From JBHHZM01 sp046758065 (GTDB taxonomy: Bacteria > Pseudomonadota > Alphaproteobacteria > JAAXGF01), in assembly GCA_046758065.1 (NCBI GenBank), contig JBHHZM010000099.1, positions 1 through 11,531 on the forward strand: 11,531 nt of DNA, read 5' to 3'. The position numbers were made by a program, and so were the translations under genes. Of this stretch, positions 7,629-11,531 are shown one piece after another; positions within the stretch are counted from its first letter, which is position 1; every line of letters starts with the position of its first letter. The notes under the pieces are model-generated. The model made no database searches. It saw only the letters and a program-made list of their open reading frames with translations, and was not told the DNA's origin.

Positions 7629-7677
7629 GGAAGATCTTTCGGCCCGAAACGGCAGTCACGAACGCTCAGCGTTCCTC
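7627..7677. terminator. Hairpins between convergent deaminase and permease genes
   Basis: GAACGC (7660-7665) and GCGTTC (7669-7674) form a perfect stem whose three-base loop, TCA, is the permease stop codon read on the minus strand. Another small stem, TTTC (7637-7640) with GAAA (7646-7649), lies inside the 37-base gap. As an alternative, GAGGAA (7627-7632, overlapping the deaminase stop) can pair with TTCCTC (7672-7677). Convergent position suggests shared 3'-end signals; no T-run of useful length follows either stem. Confidence 0.45.
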
Positions 7678-8562
7678 CCGACGGAACGGCACCAGCAACG
7701 CCGTCGGCGCCCGCGCCGAACGCGCCAGCACCGCCATGGCGACGATAGTGACGACGAAAGGCAGCATCAGGAACAGCTGGTAGGGTACGTCGATGGCGCC
7801 CGACGACTGGAGGCGCAGACCCAGCGCCTCGACGCCGCCGAAGAGCAGCGCGGCGACGGCCGATCGCCAGGGGTCCCACTGGCCGAGCACCACAAGCGCG
7901 ATGCACACCCAGCCGCGTCCCGAAACCACGCCGAAGGTGAAGGCATTGAATCCGGCGGTCGAAAGGTAGGCGCCGCCCACCCCCATCAGCATGCCCGCAA
8001 TGATCAATCCCTGATAGCGCATCGCCGCGACGCTGACGCCCGCCGACACCGCCGCGTAAGGGTTTTCCCCGACCGTGCGCAGGTTGAGCCCCCACGGCGT
8101 ACGGTAGAGCAGATACGCCGAAACGGGCACCAGAAGGAAGGCGAGGTAGACCAGCGAGAACTGATTGAAGAGTACCGGTCCAAGACCAGGAATGTCCGCG
8201 AGAAACGGAATCGGCTGGGTATGGAAGGCCTCGACGCTGGGCGGCTGAGAAGGCTGACCGAAGACGAGCCTGTAAAAGAAGAACGCGAGACCCGAGCACA
8301 ACAGCGTAACGCCGAGGCCCGAGACGTGCTGGCTCAAGCCGAGGCTCACCGTCAGGAGCCCCATCAGCGCGCCGAACGCGGCGCCGGTCGCCGCCGCCGC
8401 AGCGATCCCGACCCACAGGCTGCCGCTGAAATACGCTGCAGTGAAGCCGGTCATGGCGCCGAGCAGCATGATACCTTCGATGCCGAGGTTGAGCACCCCC
8501 GACCGTTCGGCGAACATTTCGCCCAGGGTGGCGAACAGCAGCGGCGTCGCCACCCGAATCAT
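7666..8562 (-). CDS. Nucleoside ABC importer permease, second subunit (NupC/YufQ-like)
   Basis: This is an inner-membrane permease of the BPD_transp_2 family, paired with the other permease and the two-domain ATPase to import nucleosides. Family marks are SGVLNLGIEGIML (21-33), RTVGENPYAA (162-171, ATPase-coupling region) and about eight to ten hydrophobic segments. Length is 298 residues from the ATG at 8562. That ATG has no ribosome site and seems too far in: the frame stays open back to 8622, and the 16 codons before it read ISEIIDQIISIGFFAA, like the amphipathic N-terminus of relatives. Just ahead lies GGGAGG at ideal spacing from an ATC (8610 to 8608). The true protein is therefore probably 314 residues, starting at ATC or at an ATG lost by sequence error. 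I give the conservative start. Confidence 0.92.
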   Translation of the reverse strand: MIRVATPLLFATLGEMFAERSGVLNLGIEGIMLLGAMTGFTAAYFSGSLWVGIAAAAATGAAFGALMGLLTVSLGLSQHVSGLGVTLLCSGLAFFFYRLVFGQPSQPPSVEAFHTQPIPFLADIPGLGPVLFNQFSLVYLAFLLVPVSAYLLYRTPWGLNLRTVGENPYAAVSAGVSVAAMRYQGLIIAGMLMGVGGAYLSTAGFNAFTFGVVSGRGWVCIALVVLGQWDPWRSAVAALLFGGVEALGLRLQSSGAIDVPYQLFLMLPFVVTIVAMAVLARSARAPTALLVPFRREER

Positions 8563-8607
8563 CGCGGCGAAGAAGCCGATCGAAATGATCTGGTCGATAA
8601 TCTCGCT

Positions 8608-8621
8608 GATGGCTGCCTCCC
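8608..8621 (-). promoter_or_regulatory. Ribosome binding site leading to an ATC codon (candidate non-standard start)
   Basis: On the minus strand GGGAGG (8621 to 8616) is followed by five bases and then ATC (8610 to 8608), in frame with the downstream permease. No ATG, GTG or TTG occurs between the preceding gene's TGA (8625 to 8623) and the ATG at 8562. A single change at 8608 (plus-strand g to c) would restore ATG. Confidence 0.55.
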
Positions 8622-8622
8622 G

Positions 8623-9690
8623 TCAGTCCGTTTGCGGCCGCTTGAGACGCAGGCGGTAGGTGGTGAACAGCAGCGCGACGATCATGCAGATCAACGCCGC
8701 GCCCTGGATCACGTCGGCGAGGTATACCGGAACGCCGGTCTTGCGCGACATCGCCTCGGCGCCGGTGATGACGACCGCGAAGAACAGGCTCGCGGGCACC
8801 ACGCCGAGCGGGTTGAGCCGCGCCAGCATGGCGATGACGATCCCGGTGTATCCGTAGCCCGGCGACAGCGTCGCCATGACCTGAAAATGCAGACCGGCGA
8901 CCTCGCCAACCCCGGCGAGACCGGCAAGCCCACCCGAAATCAGAGCGGTGAGCAGCACCGTGCGGACAATATCGACGCCGCCGTGACGCGCCGCGCGCGG
9001 ATTCTCGCCGACTGCGCGAATGGCGAAGCCGAGCGTCGTCGAGCGCATCAGAAACCACACCGCGAACACCGCAAGGACCGCGAGCAGAACGCCGAGATGC
9101 ACCCTCGTCGCCGGGACGAGGACCGGGAACTCGGCCGCGCTCAGAATGTCGGGAGAATCCGGGTAGCCGCTCAAGGGATCCTTCCACGGACCGTCGAGCA
9201 GCGCCATCATGCCGTAGAGCACGATGAAGTTGAGCATCAGGGTGGCGACCACGTCGTCGACCCGGTAGTGGAGCTTGAGCACCGCCGGGAGCGTCGCCAT
9301 GAGACCGCCGGCGAACGCGCCGCCAACGATCATCAAGGGAACGAGGCTCCAGCCGGGCAATCCCGCGCGGGCGCCGATAAACGCGGCCGCCATGGCGCCG
9401 ACGAGAAGCTGGCCCTCGGCGCCGATATTCCAGAACTTCGCCCGGAACGCCACGGCGACGGCGAGCCCGGTAAAGATCAGCGGTGTCGCCTTGACCACGG
9501 TTTCCGACAGGCTGAACTTGCTGCCGAGCGCGCTGGAAAACAGGATGGCGTAAGCCTGCATGATGTCGGCGCCGGCGAGCGCGATCAGGCCGCTGCAAAT
9601 GATCAGCGTCGCCAGAACGGCGGCGAGCGGCAGCAGGAGGTTAAGCCAGGCCGGCGTTCGCGACCGCGGCTCGATGGCAATCCGGATCAT
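8623..9690 (-). CDS. Nucleoside ABC importer permease, first subunit (NupB/YufP-like)
   Basis: This 355-residue inner-membrane permease has the longer form typical of the first permease in BMP-type nucleoside importers. It shows a cytoplasmic N-terminus, a first membrane helix at about 15-40, FWNIGAEGQLLVGA (86-99), VDDVVATLMLNFI (144-156), RAVGENPRAA (225-234, ATPase-coupling region) and PGYGYTGIVIAMLARLNP (277-294), with roughly ten hydrophobic segments. The ATG at 9690 overlaps the ATPase stop codon by ATGA, and AGGGAAG lies upstream, so the two are translationally coupled. Its own TGA is in the same frame as the next permease, only 12 bases before that gene's likely start. All key regions are intact. 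Substrate class is inferred from the family and from the neighbouring deaminase. Confidence 0.94.
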   Translation of the reverse strand: MIRIAIEPRSRTPAWLNLLLPLAAVLATLIICSGLIALAGADIMQAYAILFSSALGSKFSLSETVVKATPLIFTGLAVAVAFRAKFWNIGAEGQLLVGAMAAAFIGARAGLPGWSLVPLMIVGGAFAGGLMATLPAVLKLHYRVDDVVATLMLNFIVLYGMMALLDGPWKDPLSGYPDSPDILSAAEFPVLVPATRVHLGVLLAVLAVFAVWFLMRSTTLGFAIRAVGENPRAARHGGVDIVRTVLLTALISGGLAGLAGVGEVAGLHFQVMATLSPGYGYTGIVIAMLARLNPLGVVPASLFFAVVITGAEAMSRKTGVPVYLADVIQGAALICMIVALLFTTYRLRLKRPQTD

Positions 9691-11210
9691 GCCGCTTCCC
9701 TGACCCCGGTCATCAGCAAGCCGACGCGGCCGACGGTCGCCTCGGCCGCGGGAAGCACGTCGAGGATGCGGCCCTCGAACATCACGGCGAGACGATCCGA
9801 GAGCGCGAACAGCTCTTCGAGGTCCTCGCTGATCAGCAGCACCGCGCGGCCGCGCGCCCTCAAGTCGAGGAACTGCCGGTGGACGAACTCCTGCGCCCCG
9901 ACGTCGAGGCCGCGGGTGGGCTGCGCCGCGACCAGAACCAGCGGGTCCCAGGCGAGCTCGCGCGCGAGCAGGGCCTTTTGCAGGTTGCCGCCCGAAAGCG
10001 TGCCGGTCCGCACCTCGGGCCCTTCCGCCTTGATGTCGAAGCGCTCGATCTGTTCGGCGACGAAGCCGCGGATCGCGCCGTGACGCAGGAAGCCGCGGCG
10101 GCTGAACGGCGCGTGGGCGATGCGCGGCAGGACCATGCTGTCGGCGAGCGGCAGGCTGCCCAGCAATCCGGCGCCGATGCGGTCTTCGGGTATATCGGCG
10201 GCGCCGAGCGCCTGCATCGCTTTGGGGTCGTGACGGGTCACCGGCCGGCCGTCGATTTCGATACGGCCGGTGGTGGGCGCGATGAGCCCGGCGATGACCT
10301 CGGCAAGCTCCCGCTGGCCGCTGCCCGAGACGCCGGCGATACCGAGAATTTCGCCGCCGCGCAGTTCGAGCGAAATCTCGCGCAGCACCGCAGGCCGGCC
10401 GGAAGCGCGCCCGACACTCACTCCGTCGAGACGAAGAAGAACGCGCGCGGCGTCGACCTTCTCCTTGACCGGCGGCGTCAGCTCGCGCCCGCACATCAGC
10501 TCGGCGAGCCCGCGGTTGGTCAGATCGCCGGCGTTGTCGATGGTCGCCACCATCTCGCCCTGGCGCATCACCGCGATGCGGTCGGTAATCTCGCGCACCT
10601 CGTTGAGCTTGTGGCTGATGAAGATCACGCCGACGCCGCTTCGGGCCATGGCCCGGATGGCCGCGAACAGTCCCTCGGATTCCTGCGGCGTGAGTACCGA
10701 AGTCGGTTCGTCGAGGATCAGCACGCGGGCGCCGCGAAACAGCGCCTTGACGATCTCGAGACGCTGCTGCTCGCCGACGCCGAGGGTCGAGACCAAGCGG
10801 TCGGGATCGAGCCGAAGCCCGTATTCCCGGGCGATCTCGGCTAGACGCGCCCGCGCCGCGGTGAAATCGAGCCGGCCGCGCCGTCCCTTGCGGCCGACGA
10901 TAAGGTTTTCGAGGACGCTGTGGCCCGGCACCAAATGAAAATGCTGATGCACCATGCCGATGCCGGCGGCGAGCGCGTCGGCCGGGCCGCGGATGTCGAT
11001 CCTGTGCCCGTCGATGCTGATGGTCCCGGCATCGGCCGCATAGATCCCGAACAGCACGTTCATCAGGGTCGTCTTGCCGGCGCCGTTCTCGCCAAGAAGA
11101 CCGAGCACCTCGCCCGGACTGAGCGCAAGATCGACGTTGCGGTTCGCGCGGACCGCGCCGAAGCTCTTGCAGATGCCGCGCATGGCGAGAAGAGGCGCGG
11201 GCGCGCTCAT
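9687..11210 (-). CDS. Nucleoside ABC importer ATPase, two nucleotide-binding domains (NupA/YufO-like)
   Basis: This 507-residue cytoplasmic ATPase powers the importer and carries two fused ABC domains. Domain 1 has Walker A GENGAGKTT (40-48), the Q-loop VHQHFHLVP (87-95) typical of nucleoside transporters, a variant signature LGVGEQQR (143-150; usually LSVGEQQR), Walker B VLILDEPT (163-170) and SH (199-200). Domain 2 is degenerate, as is normal for this family: its Walker A region reads GVSGSGQREL (293-302) with no lysine; it has a proper signature LSGGNLQK (405-412), and AAQPTRGLD (428-436) where Walker B should carry Glu. Only one composite site should therefore hydrolyse ATP well. The ATG at 11210 has AAGGGG four bases upstream. 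It lies 84 bases downstream of the binding-protein gene and overlaps the first permease by four bases. Confidence 0.96.
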   Translation of the reverse strand: MSAPAPLLAMRGICKSFGAVRANRNVDLALSPGEVLGLLGENGAGKTTLMNVLFGIYAADAGTISIDGHRIDIRGPADALAAGIGMVHQHFHLVPGHSVLENLIVGRKGRRGRLDFTAARARLAEIAREYGLRLDPDRLVSTLGVGEQQRLEIVKALFRGARVLILDEPTSVLTPQESEGLFAAIRAMARSGVGVIFISHKLNEVREITDRIAVMRQGEMVATIDNAGDLTNRGLAELMCGRELTPPVKEKVDAARVLLRLDGVSVGRASGRPAVLREISLELRGGEILGIAGVSGSGQRELAEVIAGLIAPTTGRIEIDGRPVTRHDPKAMQALGAADIPEDRIGAGLLGSLPLADSMVLPRIAHAPFSRRGFLRHGAIRGFVAEQIERFDIKAEGPEVRTGTLSGGNLQKALLARELAWDPLVLVAAQPTRGLDVGAQEFVHRQFLDLRARGRAVLLISEDLEELFALSDRLAVMFEGRILDVLPAAEATVGRVGLLMTGVREAA

Positions 11211-11230
11211 GTTTCCCCTTTCGGATGAAG

Positions 11231-11277
11231 ACGGGCCGACCCGCCGGGGCAGTGCGGAAACCGCCCCGGCTGGCCGT
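11231..11277 (-). promoter_or_regulatory. Intercistronic stem-loop in the importer operon
   Basis: GCCGGGGC (11243-11250) and GCCCCGGC (11263-11270) form a perfect 8-pair stem around a 12-base loop. An outer helix pairs ACGG-CC (11231-11237, one bulge) with GGCCGT (11272-11277). It sits between the binding-protein stop and the ATPase ribosome site. Such structures commonly protect the upstream binding-protein message or partly stop transcription, so that the binding protein outnumbers the membrane complex. That role is inferred here. Confidence 0.5.
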
Positions 11278-11294
11278 CGTTTCGGATCGACCGA

Positions 11295-11531
11295 CTAATC
11301 GGACTGCGGAATGCCCTCGTCGACGTCGACGCGCAAGGTGCCGTCGAGAATTTCCTGACGGCGCTTGTCCACCGCCTCGGTGACGCTTGCCGGCAACTTG
11401 CCTTCCCAAGCGTGATAGGGCGCGAGATACGACCCACCCTTGCCCATGTAGGAGAACTGCCCGAAGTCCTGCGCGCTGTAGACGCCGGCCTTGACCAGGC
11501 TGACCACCTGCTTGACCGTCGGCCACATGTC
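11295..11531 (-). CDS. BMP-family substrate-binding protein, C-terminal part (cut by window end)
   Basis: Only the last 78 residues are visible; the gene continues past the window edge, so its signal peptide or lipobox, start and promoter cannot be seen. The visible part reads DMWPTVKQVV, then a Gly- and Tyr-rich stretch (FGQFSYMGKGG), YLAPYHAWEGKLP and a final helix with AVDKRRQEILDGT. This fits the C-terminal lobe of the BMP/PnrA/Med family of periplasmic or lipid-anchored nucleoside-binding proteins, where a late helix of the form v...i..ik.GeikV is usual. The main support is position: first gene of an operon with a two-domain ATPase and two BPD_transp_2 permeases, the standard nucleoside-importer order. 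The exact ligand cannot be read from this fragment. Confidence 0.82.
   Translation of the reverse strand, partial: DMWPTVKQVVSLVKAGVYSAQDFGQFSYMGKGGSYLAPYHAWEGKLPASVTEAVDKRRQEILDGTLRVDVDEGIPQSD

Noticed and set aside
7400..9598. 732-codon minus-strand open frame across the two permeases and deaminase
   Set aside because: It is an out-of-frame shadow with Arg- and Gly-rich composition. The real permeases lie in another frame with clear family motifs.
8221..10083. 620-codon plus-strand open frame opposite the importer genes
   Set aside because: It is an antisense shadow typical of GC-rich genes; rich in His, Arg, Gln and Asp with no domain.
9687..10600. Degenerate second ATP site read as a broken gene
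   Set aside because: Loss of the Walker A lysine and Walker B glutamate in domain 2 is usual for two-domain importer ATPases of the RbsA/NupO type; the frame is intact.
8623..11526. One very long minus-strand open frame (967 codons) appearing to fuse the ATPase region to a permease
   Set aside because: Only its last 355 codons encode the permease. The upstream part is Arg-rich noise in a different frame from the intact two-domain ATPase.

Overview
The window is a GC-rich, tightly packed bacterial chromosome segment, most likely from an alphaproteobacterium (Rhodospirillales-like; inferred from base composition, strong GGAGG-type ribosome sites and protein families, not from a marker gene). 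It holds twelve confident or fairly confident protein genes plus one small less certain one. I see no tRNA, rRNA, CRISPR, insertion sequence, phage gene or attachment site. No gene-free stretch exceeds 300 bases.

Layout. 6-338 (+) encodes a small exported or membrane-anchored protein. It converges on a sirtuin deacylase (360-1118, -), and both stop codons lie in one perfect hairpin. A 171-base divergent spacer separates the sirtuin from upp, uracil phosphoribosyltransferase (1290-1922, +), which converges on a LOG-family nucleotide phosphoribohydrolase homologue (1943-2764, -). Upstream of that, also on the minus strand, a cupredoxin-like exported protein (4488-4949) and a large polytopic membrane protein with a seven-cysteine cluster (2880-4484) are almost contiguous and probably co-translated. 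Divergent from them, on the plus strand, are an exported YVTN/YncE-type beta-propeller protein (5142-6323), a DUF3105 membrane-anchored protein (6479-7093) and a fungal-type cytosine deaminase (7161-7628). The deaminase converges on a BMP/Nup-type nucleoside ABC importer read on the minus strand: substrate-binding protein (cut by the window end), two-domain ATPase, and two permeases (11531 down to 7666).

How the genes fit together. The clearest theme is pyrimidine and nucleoside salvage. The importer would bring in nucleosides or bases, cytosine deaminase would make uracil from cytosine, and Upp would turn uracil plus PRPP into UMP. A LOG-type enzyme could release bases from nucleoside monophosphates. 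These genes are not one operon, so the link is inferred from proximity and family function.

The least understood part is 2880-7093. It has a membrane protein with a Cys cluster and paired histidines in hydrophobic segments, a His-rich cupredoxin-like partner lacking the blue-copper cysteine, an exported propeller and a DUF3105 protein. It may be a membrane or periplasmic metal or redox system, but no function can be proven from sequence.

The most striking single detail is in the second permease gene. Its ideal ribosome site and the conserved-looking N-terminal coding sequence lead to an ATC codon where ATG would be expected.
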